Positions 47,212-57,126 of a DNA stretch of 64,000 nt are shown here, piece by piece. Each line of letters opens with the position of its first letter. The first letter of the stretch is position 1. Origin of the DNA: Hyphomicrobiales bacterium (GTDB lineage: Bacteria > Pseudomonadota > Alphaproteobacteria > Rhizobiales > Rhizobiaceae); assembly GCA_900468285.1 (NCBI GenBank), contig UBTF01000003.1, positions 496,001 to 560,000 of the forward strand, in the 5' to 3' direction. Under the pieces are notes generated by a model, which had not been told where the DNA came from, made no database searches, and saw only the letters and a program-made list of their open reading frames with translations. The translations under genes and the position numbers were made by a program.

Positions 47212-48078
47212 TCACCTCAAGATGTCTGCAGCCTCTTTTACCGATGATGGACGTTTGTCGGCATCCTGCAATGTACAGGTTTCGACAAATCTGGACAGTG
47301 CCGAAGTCACATCGTCCGTGGCCACGAGCAGACGCTCTGCCAGTTTTCCAATGGCATAGATATCATGACGTGGATCTGCTTCTCCTCCCGCCATCTGCTC
47401 AGGCGGGGCGTATCCCGGAGAGCCCGCATAGCGCGCGCCCACATCGAGCGGCTTTTCCCCTATTTTCAGGGTAATTCCAAAGTCGCCCAGTCGCGGACTG
47501 TCGAGATTGCCGTGGGGCAGCAGGATATTCGATGCTGTGACATCGCCATGTACGAGACCTTTCGCGTGCATCGCGCCCACCGCTTGCAGCAAGGATGCGA
47601 TCAAGGCTGATATCTGTGATATCCCAATGCGGTTGCCGGAAAGCCACGAGCCGAGCGTCATTGGTGCCCAGGGTTGCAACAGTCCGGGCCTTCCATCGGC
47701 CATGCGGATGAGGGCGCAGGTCTCTTGCAGCAAAGGGTGGCGCAGGGACAGGCCAATCTCTGCTTCACGACGAAGTTGCTGGATGAGATGGGCATCGTTG
47801 CGACGTTCCGGATGCACCGTCTTGATGGCATAGGCCGCGTCGATGTCACGGTGCCGCGCTTGCAGAAGCTGCGTGTTTCCCGTCTCGTATGCCACTGCGA
47901 CGATGGACAGGCTGCCTTCCACGAAGCCTTGATGGTGGGAGGTGAGTTTGTCGGCTTTGCGATCCAGCGCGTCACGAACGCGATCCAGCGTGTCCATTGG
48001 GTTTTCGCAGGCACCGATGGCTGCCACCAACGCCGCAAAACATCTGGCCAGCTCTTGCTCTTTGTCGCCGCTATCCAA
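47212..48078 (-). CDS. ppkA: T6SS Ser/Thr protein kinase
   Basis: A 288-residue kinase (ImpN). Conserved residues are Lys86 (AAYAIKTV), the catalytic loop LVHGDVTASN (Asp179, Asn184), the DFG motif at 199-201 (LGDFGI) and GYAPPEQM. The loop has HGD in place of HRD, so it is a non-RD kinase. It lacks the membrane and von Willebrand parts of larger PpkA kinases. In Agrobacterium tumefaciens PpkA phosphorylates TssL on Thr14, activating secretion with Fha. It overlaps tagF-pppA by 8 bp and is the last gene of the operon. Confidence 0.9.
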   Translation of the reverse strand: MDSGDKEQELARCFAALVAAIGACENPMDTLDRVRDALDRKADKLTSHHQGFVEGSLSIVAVAYETGNTQLLQARHRDIDAAYAIKTVHPERRNDAHLIQQLRREAEIGLSLRHPLLQETCALIRMADGRPGLLQPWAPMTLGSWLSGNRIGISQISALIASLLQAVGAMHAKGLVHGDVTASNILLPHGNLDSPRLGDFGITLKIGEKPLDVGARYAGSPGYAPPEQMAGGEADPRHDIYAIGKLAERLLVATDDVTSALSRFVETCTLQDADKRPSSVKEAADILR

Positions 48079-49504
48079 GCCTGGTGCCTATGACGATCGC
48101 ACTGATGTTATCGCGGGCATTTTCGATCAGTGCCTCCTGCATCAACGCATTGGCGCAATCGCCCAGGGGTGTTTCCTGCAATATTTCGGCCACGACGCGC
48201 TCCTGCAGTGCCTGTAACAGCGGGTAACTGCACAAAAGCAGCCTGTCATCATGCTTCCATTGGTCGGAAAAAGTGCCTGGCCGGAATTGCTGTGATATGC
48301 CAATGCACTGCGCCAGCTGTTTCTTCATCCCGACGGTCACGTGGTCACGCGTCAGCGGATGCATGGTGCCATCGCGCATGAGGTAGGCACGGGCATCGCC
48401 AGACCAGACGACACTCATCGTCTCCCCGACAATCGCGGCGGCAACGACGCTTGCCATGGGCCTGGAAAGATCGGTGGCGAATTGACGTGAAAACAGCAGG
48501 CTATTGACGGTGCCGAGTTTGGCCCTGATGTCCTGCGTCATGATCTCCGCGCGGTCGGTGTCACCAATTTCCGTCAAGGCATTGGTTGTCAGCCGGGCTG
48601 CCTCGACAGCCGATGCCGCATCGCCCACGCCGTCCGCGATGGCAAACAGGGCAGGCGCTTTAGAAACAAACAGTGCATCGGCATTGGTTGTCAGGCGTGT
48701 TCCGGCGTGTGTCGCATAGCTGTAAACAGTCTCGCCCCGTTTCACCTTTTCAACCGGGATGGGCTGTGGAGCAAGTGTGGCCTTTTGGCTGGTTGCCTCT
48801 GGGGCTGGGCGGGCGTCACGGCTGCGTGTCGGGTTCTCGGCTTTCTGAGGTGTCGGAGGTTTTTCCGGCTCCACCTGTTCGCGAAACAGCTTCACGAAGT
48901 CTGTCGCCGCCGGTTTGCCCTCGAACTTCATCCCGCGCGGGCGGCGGCTGTCTGCGTCTATATACCACCAAAGGCTTATTGGGTTTGTGGCGGGAACCGC
49001 TCGAACGTCAAGCTCGTCATCCTCACCTCTTGGCTTTGGCATGCGCAACCTCTTGATGGCCGAAGTGAAGCGCGCCATCTCGAAGTCGAGCGTCATCGAC
49101 GTTTCCGCCAGAGCTTCGGCTGCCATGAACCACGTATCGTCAAGATAAAGCGTTCGTGGGTGTTGGCGAAAGTCTGGCAGTTGCGCAAGCACGATAAGAG
49201 GAAATTTGCGCCCGACCCGATCCTTGCTTGGCAGCAGGACGCCTGCGTAGGCACTTCTGCCCCAGATGCCGCGTTCGATGATGAAGCGTAAGGGAGGGGA
49301 ATTTGAAAAGACTGCGCTCCAGCGATCGGCAAAGACATCCGCGCAGGCGTGCATACCGGATCGCAACCAGGTGTCGAAAGCCTCCAGTAGCTCACGGTCC
49401 AGCCCTTCGGAAACAAAATCTCCGTGGCTTGGAATTTTCCCGTAAAAGCCGATGCGATCATTTTCGATCGCGGTTTTTACGGGATTTGTTGTTGGGTTCG
49501 CCAT
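48071..49504 (-). CDS. TagF-PppA fusion protein of the T6SS
   Basis: A 477-residue fusion (ImpM). The N-terminal TagF domain (about 12-180) contains GFYGKIPSHGDFVSEGL and SLWWYIDADSRRPRGM. A Pro/Lys-rich linker (about 190-235) leads to a C-terminal PP2C phosphatase (about 240-475) with IADGVGDAASAVEA, ARAYLMRDGTM and DNISAIVIG. It would reverse PpkA phosphorylation and repress T6SS post-translationally, as known for TagF-PppA of A. tumefaciens. An ATG at 49504 is preferred over a GTG at 49513; no strong ribosome site is visible. It lies 80 bp after tssM. Confidence 0.9.
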   Translation of the reverse strand: MANPTTNPVKTAIENDRIGFYGKIPSHGDFVSEGLDRELLEAFDTWLRSGMHACADVFADRWSAVFSNSPPLRFIIERGIWGRSAYAGVLLPSKDRVGRKFPLIVLAQLPDFRQHPRTLYLDDTWFMAAEALAETSMTLDFEMARFTSAIKRLRMPKPRGEDDELDVRAVPATNPISLWWYIDADSRRPRGMKFEGKPAATDFVKLFREQVEPEKPPTPQKAENPTRSRDARPAPEATSQKATLAPQPIPVEKVKRGETVYSYATHAGTRLTTNADALFVSKAPALFAIADGVGDAASAVEAARLTTNALTEIGDTDRAEIMTQDIRAKLGTVNSLLFSRQFATDLSRPMASVVAAAIVGETMSVVWSGDARAYLMRDGTMHPLTRDHVTVGMKKQLAQCIGISQQFRPGTFSDQWKHDDRLLLCSYPLLQALQERVVAEILQETPLGDCANALMQEALIENARDNISAIVIGTRLG

Positions 49505-49584
49505 TAGCGGCACGATCCGGCTTTGCTTTGCCGGTGCATGGTTTTTATCATCATCCCCTCCTTCTGCGTGCGGGTTGCGCTGCT

Positions 49585-52500
49585 TCAGAACTGAGCCGGG
49601 CAGGCAAATTTGGACAGGGCGTCGAGCTTGAACGGGTTTAGAACCGATCCGAATTGTATATCGAACTCAGCGCTCTGCCCGCTATTTTCAAACTTCGCCC
49701 GCAACAAGTCACCCGACTGATTTTGGATTTGCGCGTCATCAAGCAGGCGGAAAGGCGACCAGTCGCCATTTTCGGTCTTGGCCTGCTGCCATCCGCCCGG
49801 CTGGAAGGCTATCCGCGAAAGATTGGCGGAATTGCTTTCAGACGGCCAGGTTATCGACTTTGCCTGGATCGGCCCGTGATAATAGACCACGCGTTCCCCC
49901 TCTATCTCCAGCATAACTGCACTGGAGCTGTCGGTGAGCGACACCGGCTTGACGTTGATCGAGACCGCCGGAACCTCGCTCCCATTCGGGAAAAATGCCC
50001 GGAAGATCTTGTCGGCGTTTTCGAACTGCGCAATGGCATCGCTTGGAATACCGGCAGTCCCGAAGGTGCCTTTCCAGCTCCATGGCGTTGTCGTCTTGTC
50101 GACAAAAGGCTCCATTCTTTGCTTGAAGAAGGACTGGAACGTCCCGGTCGGGCCAAAAAGGCGCGTGAAATCTGCCATTGCGACATCGCGCGGTGAAGCC
50201 CGGTCAAATGGGTAACGCCCGGAGACGATGGTGGAGCAAAGCGATGCGCCCTCGGCGACCCACAGGTCTGCGATGCGGCTGCGTGCGGATTTAACCGCGA
50301 GCGATCCGACATCAGCCGCAAGCCCCGCAACCCACACGTCAAGCGGGCCCGGAAGCTGGCGAGCCTGTTGTAGCAGGTCCTGATTAGCCTTGGTGAGCTG
50401 ACTGTCGACATCAAAGACCTTGGCAACCTCGTCGGATGTTGTTGAGGAGCGGGCCAACTGCTCGTGAAGTGTCTTGATGTTGGCAAGCAACTGCTCGGAG
50501 GGTGATCCCGATCTCGCATCCGACGCTTGCCCATTGGCCGGTGCCTGAGCTTTCTCTGGGCCCTTGTCCGCAAGCATTTCCCGCAAACGGGCATAGGGAT
50601 CGGCAGCATCGACCGTTGCCGAAAGTATGGCCGACGTAGCGTCTCCGTCTGAGGTCGATGCCAGTGTCGTCAGGCTTGCCCCGGCGTTGGGGCGCAGATC
50701 CGTTGCCTCGGCTATCGATCGTGCCGCCTCGATGATGATGTTGCGATCATTCGCCAGGATACGCGTTGTCTCCACCGCGTCTCCCAGGCTTTGCGATGGC
50801 TTGATCCGAATATCCGAAAGAAGGTCGTTCCAGCGTTTTTCGAACCGGTCGAAATAGATTTCGAGCGCGGCCTGTGCCACCGTTTCGACGGTCGCACCCT
50901 TCATGGCGTCGTCCGAGCCGCGTACCCATGCCTCGGACAGTGCAATGCGCGATGCGTAGGCGACCTGGGGGATAACGACACTGCGATATCCATTGGCCGT
51001 GAACAGCCCTTCGATTCCATCCACCATCGGCGCCTTGCTTTCGCGTTCCACGGCGCGCGCACCAAGGGCACCGAACGCCGCCGACGGGTCCCATTCCGCA
51101 AGGCCTCGGGATTGCGGCAGACCGGCAAGAATATCATAGGCGCGTGTGCCGATTGCCTGGTTGCGAATGGTGCTGCGTGCCTTGTCGATCAGCCGTGCAT
51201 CCAGCTCTATCGGTGCCAGCAACCCGTTGGAAAGAGCGAGAACATGCCGGTTCAGCGCATCGCGGGCAGCCGCCCTGCCATCGCCTGGATAGAGCGATGC
51301 GAACATGTCGCGTGATTGTACCGCCAGGAAATCCCGGTCGAGCGTACCAAGACCACCCAGCATCCCGTAAAGCTTCAGGGAGTTAAAGGTGCGGGTAACA
51401 TCGTTCTGGTCTTCCAGCTGTTTTTGCAACTGCACGATCATTCGAGGCAACAGAAGTGCGTTCAGCGCACGTTGGTAAGCATCTCGTTGTCTGCCCGCAA
51501 TTTTCTCCTGCTGGTCCAGCCCGAACCCGACCTTCCATATCCTGCCGTTTTCGAAGCCGGAATTGACGTCGCGCAGATTATCGAGCGCGGGAAGAATGCG
51601 CAGGAAGTCTGCATCGGAAACGTTGCGAACCGGTATTCCCTGAACAAGTTGCTGGTATGCATTCAGCTTTCGGTCTGCCTCGGCCAGCGCCTGCGTATTG
51701 GAGAAGTAGGTCGATATCCAGCCGGTAAAGACGATGGCGACCAGCACGGCGGCCATGCCATAGGCGATGCGCCGGACAAGAAGCTGGCGACCGGACAGGC
51801 GCTTGTCGCGCATGACCAAGGCGGCTTCCGGGAAGATCACTTCCTTGAACAGCCGGGTCAGGAAGTAGCTGCGACGCGCGCGCGGTGCTGCGCTTCCGGC
51901 TTCTGCCTGTGTGCCGGAGGCAAGATAGACACCGCGCAGCAGAGGCGCTTCGACAAGCTGCGAACTTGCGCAAAGTTCGGTCAGCGCCTCGTAAAGCCTG
52001 TCCTTGAGCTTCGCCAGTTCGGCCGGGAAGCGGAAGATGCGGCCGCGGATTTCGGCGTTCTGTTCCTGCTGCAGTCGCTCGATGAGCATCGCATCGACCC
52101 GCTGCTGCAGCAATTCGAATTCTTCGAGAAAGCGCTGGGGGAGGTCCTGTGCGGAATAGCTTTCATCCAGCTTGAAAGTCGTGCCCCAGACCTGATTGCG
52201 GTCGGTCTTGTTGAAGCCGTCGAAGAACTCGACGAAACCATCGAGCAGATCGGCTTTTGTCAGCACCACATAGACAGGAACGCGTGCGTGAAGATATTCA
52301 TCCAGTTCGGACATGCGCTGGCGGATGGACCGGAGTTCCTGACGCTGTTCCTCCGGGTCCCGACTTAATAGGTCAGGTGTTGAGAGGGTAACCAGCGCGC
52401 CGTTGATCGGCTGGGAGCGGCGATAGCGGCGCAGGAGATTGAGAAATCCTTCCCAACCCGCTTTGGATGCGCCGTTGAGATCATCCTGCGTGGTGTATCT

Positions 52501-53073
52501 GCCAGCGGTATCAATGAGAATTGCCTCATCCGTGAACCACCAATTGCAGTTGCGGGTGCCGCCAATTCCTTTGACCGCGCTCTCTCCCAGAGCATCGCCG
52601 AGCGGGAACTGTAGGCCGGAATTGGTAAGCGCCGTAGTCTTGCCGGAGCCGGGAGCGCCGAAAATGACGTACCATGGCAGGTCGTAAATATAGCCGAAGC
52701 GTTTTTTGGTCACACGACGCAGAAGCGCCAACGCCTCCTTCAGCCGCGTCTGGATTTCACCAACCTCGGCCTGGCGGTTGACCAGTGCTTCCTGCTCGAT
52801 GCTGTCGACAAGCTCCTTGTCCTGCCGGCGCGCCCGATAGAGCGTGACAGCGATATAGACAAGCCAGATGAGCAGGATGACGCCGATGGCAATCAGCCGC
52901 GCCTGCGTCGTTCCAAAGGGTTTGAAGGTGCCGAAGCTGACGAGGTAGCCGTAGAACCAGATTACCACGCAAAGCGCGACCGCCCACAGCAGCGAAATGA
53001 AACGCCTTCCGATCAGCGAGGCGTAGCTGTCGACATAGGACCTGATCGTGTAAAAATAACTCAGCGGGTTCAT
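49585..53073 (-). CDS. tssM: T6SS membrane-complex protein TssM (IcmF)
   Basis: A 1162-residue inner-membrane protein (ImpL). Two N-terminal helices (about 25-47 and 57-79) flank a short loop. A cytoplasmic GTPase-like domain has Walker A GAPGSGKT at 139-146, and a third helix lies near 430-452. A long periplasmic part follows (about 455-1162). It forms the envelope-spanning complex with TssL and, where present, TssJ. Many Agrobacterium-type T6SS lack TssJ and none is seen here. It overlaps the tssL stop (ATGA). Confidence 0.95.
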   Translation of the reverse strand: MNPLSYFYTIRSYVDSYASLIGRRFISLLWAVALCVVIWFYGYLVSFGTFKPFGTTQARLIAIGVILLIWLVYIAVTLYRARRQDKELVDSIEQEALVNRQAEVGEIQTRLKEALALLRRVTKKRFGYIYDLPWYVIFGAPGSGKTTALTNSGLQFPLGDALGESAVKGIGGTRNCNWWFTDEAILIDTAGRYTTQDDLNGASKAGWEGFLNLLRRYRRSQPINGALVTLSTPDLLSRDPEEQRQELRSIRQRMSELDEYLHARVPVYVVLTKADLLDGFVEFFDGFNKTDRNQVWGTTFKLDESYSAQDLPQRFLEEFELLQQRVDAMLIERLQQEQNAEIRGRIFRFPAELAKLKDRLYEALTELCASSQLVEAPLLRGVYLASGTQAEAGSAAPRARRSYFLTRLFKEVIFPEAALVMRDKRLSGRQLLVRRIAYGMAAVLVAIVFTGWISTYFSNTQALAEADRKLNAYQQLVQGIPVRNVSDADFLRILPALDNLRDVNSGFENGRIWKVGFGLDQQEKIAGRQRDAYQRALNALLLPRMIVQLQKQLEDQNDVTRTFNSLKLYGMLGGLGTLDRDFLAVQSRDMFASLYPGDGRAAARDALNRHVLALSNGLLAPIELDARLIDKARSTIRNQAIGTRAYDILAGLPQSRGLAEWDPSAAFGALGARAVERESKAPMVDGIEGLFTANGYRSVVIPQVAYASRIALSEAWVRGSDDAMKGATVETVAQAALEIYFDRFEKRWNDLLSDIRIKPSQSLGDAVETTRILANDRNIIIEAARSIAEATDLRPNAGASLTTLASTSDGDATSAILSATVDAADPYARLREMLADKGPEKAQAPANGQASDARSGSPSEQLLANIKTLHEQLARSSTTSDEVAKVFDVDSQLTKANQDLLQQARQLPGPLDVWVAGLAADVGSLAVKSARSRIADLWVAEGASLCSTIVSGRYPFDRASPRDVAMADFTRLFGPTGTFQSFFKQRMEPFVDKTTTPWSWKGTFGTAGIPSDAIAQFENADKIFRAFFPNGSEVPAVSINVKPVSLTDSSSAVMLEIEGERVVYYHGPIQAKSITWPSESNSANLSRIAFQPGGWQQAKTENGDWSPFRLLDDAQIQNQSGDLLRAKFENSGQSAEFDIQFGSVLNPFKLDALSKFACPAQF

Positions 53074-54587
53074 TGCTGGGTCTCTCCTGATGGCTGACCG
53101 GTCGTGTTTGTTACGGCGGGCGCAAGAATGCCCGCGTCGCTGAGCTTCTCGTCAGGATTGGTAAGGACCATGATTTCCGTTCGGCGGTTCTTTTCCCGCC
53201 CTTCAGGCGTGTTGTTGTCAGCAATCGGATCGCTGTCAGCACGGCCTTCGGTCAAGATGGCTTCCGGCCCGGTGAACATCGACAGAAGATCGCCGACTGC
53301 CTTGGCGCGCGCCTCGGAAAGGTGCCAGTTGGATGGGAATTCGACCGTCTTGATGGGAATGTTATCGGTATAGCCGATGACGACCGCGCGGAAATTTTCC
53401 GCCGCCAAGGCGCCGCCGATGCGCTGTATCAGGTCACGAAATTGCGGGCTGACCTGCGCACTGCCAACTTCAAACAGACCGGAATTGTTGATCCTGACGC
53501 GCAAGCGACCATTCACATTCGCGAGCGTCACCAGGTTTCGCTGTACCTCCGGCTGAAGAAACGTCAGCAGATTGTCGAGCCGTGTCGGTTTTGGTGGGGC
53601 GACCGGCCTGGTTGGTTCTGCCGCGACAACGGGCTTCTGCTCGACAACCGGTTCTCCCGGCGGCGGTGGTGGTGGCGCTGCAATGAGCACGCTTGGCGTT
53701 TCGTTGGGCGGTAGCGACGCAAGGCGCTCGAACGTCGCGTCGGATGCGTTGTTGAGCGTCAGCGTGAAGAACAGATAGCCGAAGGCAAAGGCGAGAGCGA
53801 TCAGCGACAGGAGCGTCCAAAGGGCAGCCATGGTGCGCAGCGGCGTATGCCGCGCCTCGACGCCCTTCCAGTGCGGAGAAAGTTCACGCTCGAAGACGCC
53901 ATATTGGCCGATCAACGTCTTGTAGAGGCTGTCGCGGATGCGGGATAGTTCAAGAGCGCCCTTGTCGGATACCCGTGTTCGGCCCTCGAATGCCAGAGAC
54001 AGGCAAAGATAGATGAGCAGCAGCAGGTCCTTATTTGCTCCCGGCGACTGGTGAAAGTGGTCGAGAATATCGAAGACCCTGTCGCCGCCGGTTACGTCAT
54101 TGTGGAAGGTTGAGACGAGGCCGGATCTCGCCCATCCGGCACGCACACCCCAAGGCTTGCTCAGTATGACGTCATCAACGGTTGCGCACACCACGTAATG
54201 CGCGGCTCTCGCACGTTCCGGGCTGATGCGGGCGGAACCGAGATCCCGCTCGTAGCGGGTGATTGCCTCCATGCAGGCCCGTCGCAAATGGTCCGGATCA
54301 GGCTGGGCATCGCTGAAGCGCAGGACATGGGCAAGGTTAAGCAGCGGCGCAGCAGACTGCACCAGCGTTGGCACTTCTTCACCACCGAACCGGAAGTTCG
54401 AGAGCAGGGCGTCGATTGGCAGCCCGCCATCGCCGCGCTGCTCGCGGCCCGGCGTCTGGTCGGTGTCGATGATGTCATCCAGTATTGCCGCCATGTTTCT
54501 GGCGTTCTGGTTTCGTTTGCGGCTCTCATCGGTGATTTCCACCACCGTCGGGAGATCCTGCCATGAAGAGGGCGTGTCATTGCTCAT
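53070..54587 (-). CDS. tssL: T6SS membrane-complex protein TssL with OmpA-like domain
   Basis: A 505-residue protein (ImpK). A cytoplasmic TssL domain (about 55-245) is followed by one membrane helix (about 252-278), a Pro-rich periplasmic linker (303-335) and a C-terminal OmpA-like peptidoglycan-binding domain (about 370-480: VVIGYTDNIPIKT, HLSEARAKAVGDLL, GRADSDPIADNNTPEGREKN). With the ATG at 54587, which overlaps the tssK stop by 4 bp, residue 14 is Thr in WQDLPTVVEI. This equals Thr14, the residue phosphorylated by PpkA in A. tumefaciens. Confidence 0.95.
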   Translation of the reverse strand: MSNDTPSSWQDLPTVVEITDESRKRNQNARNMAAILDDIIDTDQTPGREQRGDGGLPIDALLSNFRFGGEEVPTLVQSAAPLLNLAHVLRFSDAQPDPDHLRRACMEAITRYERDLGSARISPERARAAHYVVCATVDDVILSKPWGVRAGWARSGLVSTFHNDVTGGDRVFDILDHFHQSPGANKDLLLLIYLCLSLAFEGRTRVSDKGALELSRIRDSLYKTLIGQYGVFERELSPHWKGVEARHTPLRTMAALWTLLSLIALAFAFGYLFFTLTLNNASDATFERLASLPPNETPSVLIAAPPPPPPGEPVVEQKPVVAAEPTRPVAPPKPTRLDNLLTFLQPEVQRNLVTLANVNGRLRVRINNSGLFEVGSAQVSPQFRDLIQRIGGALAAENFRAVVIGYTDNIPIKTVEFPSNWHLSEARAKAVGDLLSMFTGPEAILTEGRADSDPIADNNTPEGREKNRRTEIMVLTNPDEKLSDAGILAPAVTNTTGQPSGETQQ

Positions 54588-55924
54588 TCGCGTAATGCCC
54601 ACATTTCCATCTCAAGGCCGGGAAACTCACCGGCGAGATGCAGCGCGATTGCGCCGGAGGTTTCGAGCTGCTTCCAGAGAGGTGTCTTGGTATCGATTTC
54701 GAAATATATCGTGCCGGAACGATAGGGCAGCTGGCGCGGAAGGACCGGAAGCGAACGCACCGGTATGCCCGGAAGTGCAACGTTGACGAGTTCCGAAATC
54801 CTCTCCACCGGACCGATCTTGATCTGCGCTGGCAGCCTGCGGCGGATATCCTCGGCAGACATATCTGCCCGAACGGCCAGAACGAAACCTGCATCGCGCA
54901 AAAGGGTGCGGTCGTTGATGGTGCCGACGCGCACACCATGGCGGCGCTCCACAAGCTCGATTGCCACCGCGGCCTGTTCCAGAACGGCAGACAGCGAGGT
55001 GCGCAGGTCATCGAAGACCGCTGCGAAACTGGCTTTCAGATCGTCATGGCGATAGGGCGGGAAATCGGTCGCACGCTTGCGCTCGGTGGTAAATGTCGCA
55101 AGCTCGCCCGCCAGCTGGATGCACTCCTCGTAAAACCGGATAGGGTGAAAACGGGTGGCGTTGGCGGAGAGATGGGAGAGCAGCGGATCGGCACGGTTGA
55201 GGATCTGCAGAAGGAAGTAGTCGCCCACCTCCGCTGTTCCGCGAATTGTCGGATCACCGATACGCTCTGAAATCGCCTGAGCCCTGTGCCTGACAATACC
55301 AAGCAGTTCGGTCAGGAGTTCGCTTAGCCGCGAGGAGGCGGCGCAGTTGAGCGACGGTGGTATGAAGTCCGGATCGAGGATGACGGCGCGATCAGACCGC
55401 ACTTCAACCACCCGAGCAAGACCTATGAGATCATATCCCGAAAGATCATCGCCCGTTTTCAGAAACTTCAGGCTCAAGCGACCAACCTCGATGGGTGCGA
55501 CGAAGTCCGTATCGACATTGGCATCGGTCGCCTCATAGGTGGTGGCGACCACCCGAACGCTGTTGACCTCGGCCTTGCCGCTTGCAGACATGTCGGCCTT
55601 GCCCGGTTGGCGGGCCGGAAGTGCGAGGTAGACAATCGCGTTCTTGACGCTCTCATCCAGATCCAGCGGCAGCGGCAGATCTGTGTCCTCAGGGGCCTCG
55701 AAGGGCGTCCCATCCGGCAGGATTCCACGCAGGTTTGACAAGGCAAATTGCCCAATTGCGAGCGCGCTTCGGTCTATGCCGATTTCCGCGACACCCCAGG
55801 GGTATGGCGAGAGATTACGCGTGGTATTGCGCACAAGTCGTTCCGTCCAGCGGTCCGACTGCTGAAAATGTTGGACACGAAGGAACATGCCTTCGCTCCA
55901 GGCGACACGGTTTTCATGCCTCAT
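54584..55924 (-). CDS. tssK: T6SS baseplate protein TssK
   Basis: A 446-residue protein (ImpJ) that joins the baseplate to the membrane complex. It begins MRHENRVAWSEGMFLRVQHF, the usual TssK start, followed by FQQSDRW. Other family blocks are PYPWGVAEIGIDRSAL and RIGDPTIRGTAEVGDYF. It starts inside the 3' end of fha (11-bp overlap) and ends in the tssL start. Confidence 0.94.
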   Translation of the reverse strand: MRHENRVAWSEGMFLRVQHFQQSDRWTERLVRNTTRNLSPYPWGVAEIGIDRSALAIGQFALSNLRGILPDGTPFEAPEDTDLPLPLDLDESVKNAIVYLALPARQPGKADMSASGKAEVNSVRVVATTYEATDANVDTDFVAPIEVGRLSLKFLKTGDDLSGYDLIGLARVVEVRSDRAVILDPDFIPPSLNCAASSRLSELLTELLGIVRHRAQAISERIGDPTIRGTAEVGDYFLLQILNRADPLLSHLSANATRFHPIRFYEECIQLAGELATFTTERKRATDFPPYRHDDLKASFAAVFDDLRTSLSAVLEQAAVAIELVERRHGVRVGTINDRTLLRDAGFVLAVRADMSAEDIRRRLPAQIKIGPVERISELVNVALPGIPVRSLPVLPRQLPYRSGTIYFEIDTKTPLWKQLETSGAIALHLAGEFPGLEMEMWALRE

Positions 55925-57116
55925 CTTGGTTGCTTACCCCCTTGGTGTCTATGTTGCGTGGACTGGTTGCTTCGTCCGGTGCGGCGTCTCCGCGCGCTGC
56001 CTGTTGAAGAAACTCGCGGACCGATAATTGTCGGCCCTCCACGTCGAATTGGCTTTTGAATGTCGACCAGTAATCGGTCCTTGAAACCACCTGGCGCCAT
56101 TCCTTGCGGGCGATCTTGCTTCGCCAGTCGTTCTGCGCATCGGCCCTCGCTTCGATCAGCCTGGGCTCAAGCCTCTGCGTGCAGGTGCGGATCAGGGTTT
56201 CAAGCGATGACGCAAGAAGTCGCTGTTGACGGATGAGATTCTCAAGACGTGCCCTGTCGCTGGTTGCGCCGGGCTCGCTTGCGAAGGCCGCACTGTCGAT
56301 ATCGAGAGTGGCGAGGCATTCCGCCGCTTCCTTTTCCAGCTGAAGCAGCAGGTCGTCGAGCGGATCATGGGCCGCCGCGCTGACAAAGGCCTCCGGTGCC
56401 TCTTGCGGGGCCTCGGTCGGGCTTGTGAAGACCGCATCGAAATCCTCGACTGGCGGCTTTCTTGCCGGCCGAGAAACCAGCACGGGGATATTCATCGCGT
56501 CGGTATGTTCGTGCTTGCTGCTCTCTACCGGCTCCTCGTTCCAGTCGTTCGGAAGGACGGTGCCGATGCCATCGGTGGAGGGCGGTTCATTCCAGCCAAC
56601 GTCCACATTTCGGGAAATTGTCTTTGCCTTTTTGCTCGACTGGCTGGGAGTAGCCGTAGGCCAATCGTCATTGGATGCGCCAGCGGCGACCGGTCCACGA
56701 GAGGATCTGCCTCCGGGCGCAATATCCGAGAGGATTGCTGAGATCGTCATTGTTTCATCGCTGATACGAAGAGACGGGTCGGGATCGCCGAAATCCACCT
56801 CGGCCTCACCGGTGATGATAACTTCGAAGGTGCGGGTGCCGATGCCTATCCTCGAGCCGCTTTGAAGGCGGGTGGTTTCTCCTTCCAGCAGAAGCCTTCC
56901 GTCCACCTGCGTGCCGTTGGCGCTGCGGTCCACGATGAAGAAACCGGCCCGGTCCTTGGTAATGGTGCAGTGCTGCTTGGAAACCCGCCGCGCGTCGTCA
57001 TTCACCTGCCAGTCGCTGTCGGTTGAACGGCCGATAACGCGGCTTCCCTGTTCTAGGGTCCACTGGGTGGGCTTTGCTACACCGTCTGTTTGTGTGTCCT
57101 TCAGCACAAGTTTCAT
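55914..57116 (-). CDS. fha: T6SS FHA-domain protein
   Basis: A 400-residue protein (ImpI). An N-terminal FHA domain (about 24-100) carries the phosphothreonine-binding residues in RVIGRSTDSDW, RRVSKQHCTI and DRSANGTQVDG. A long low-complexity acidic linker is followed by a C-terminal domain (about 255-385) of Fha/TagH type. In A. tumefaciens Fha binds phosphorylated TssL and drives effector recruitment. The gene lies 10 bp after tssG. Confidence 0.92.
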   Translation of the reverse strand: MKLVLKDTQTDGVAKPTQWTLEQGSRVIGRSTDSDWQVNDDARRVSKQHCTITKDRAGFFIVDRSANGTQVDGRLLLEGETTRLQSGSRIGIGTRTFEVIITGEAEVDFGDPDPSLRISDETMTISAILSDIAPGGRSSRGPVAAGASNDDWPTATPSQSSKKAKTISRNVDVGWNEPPSTDGIGTVLPNDWNEEPVESSKHEHTDAMNIPVLVSRPARKPPVEDFDAVFTSPTEAPQEAPEAFVSAAAHDPLDDLLLQLEKEAAECLATLDIDSAAFASEPGATSDRARLENLIRQQRLLASSLETLIRTCTQRLEPRLIEARADAQNDWRSKIARKEWRQVVSRTDYWSTFKSQFDVEGRQLSVREFLQQAARGDAAPDEATSPRNIDTKGVSNQDEA

Positions 57117-57126
57117 GATACCGCCC

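Noticed and set aside
51316..52368. 350-codon plus-strand frame
   Set aside because: Antisense to tssM.
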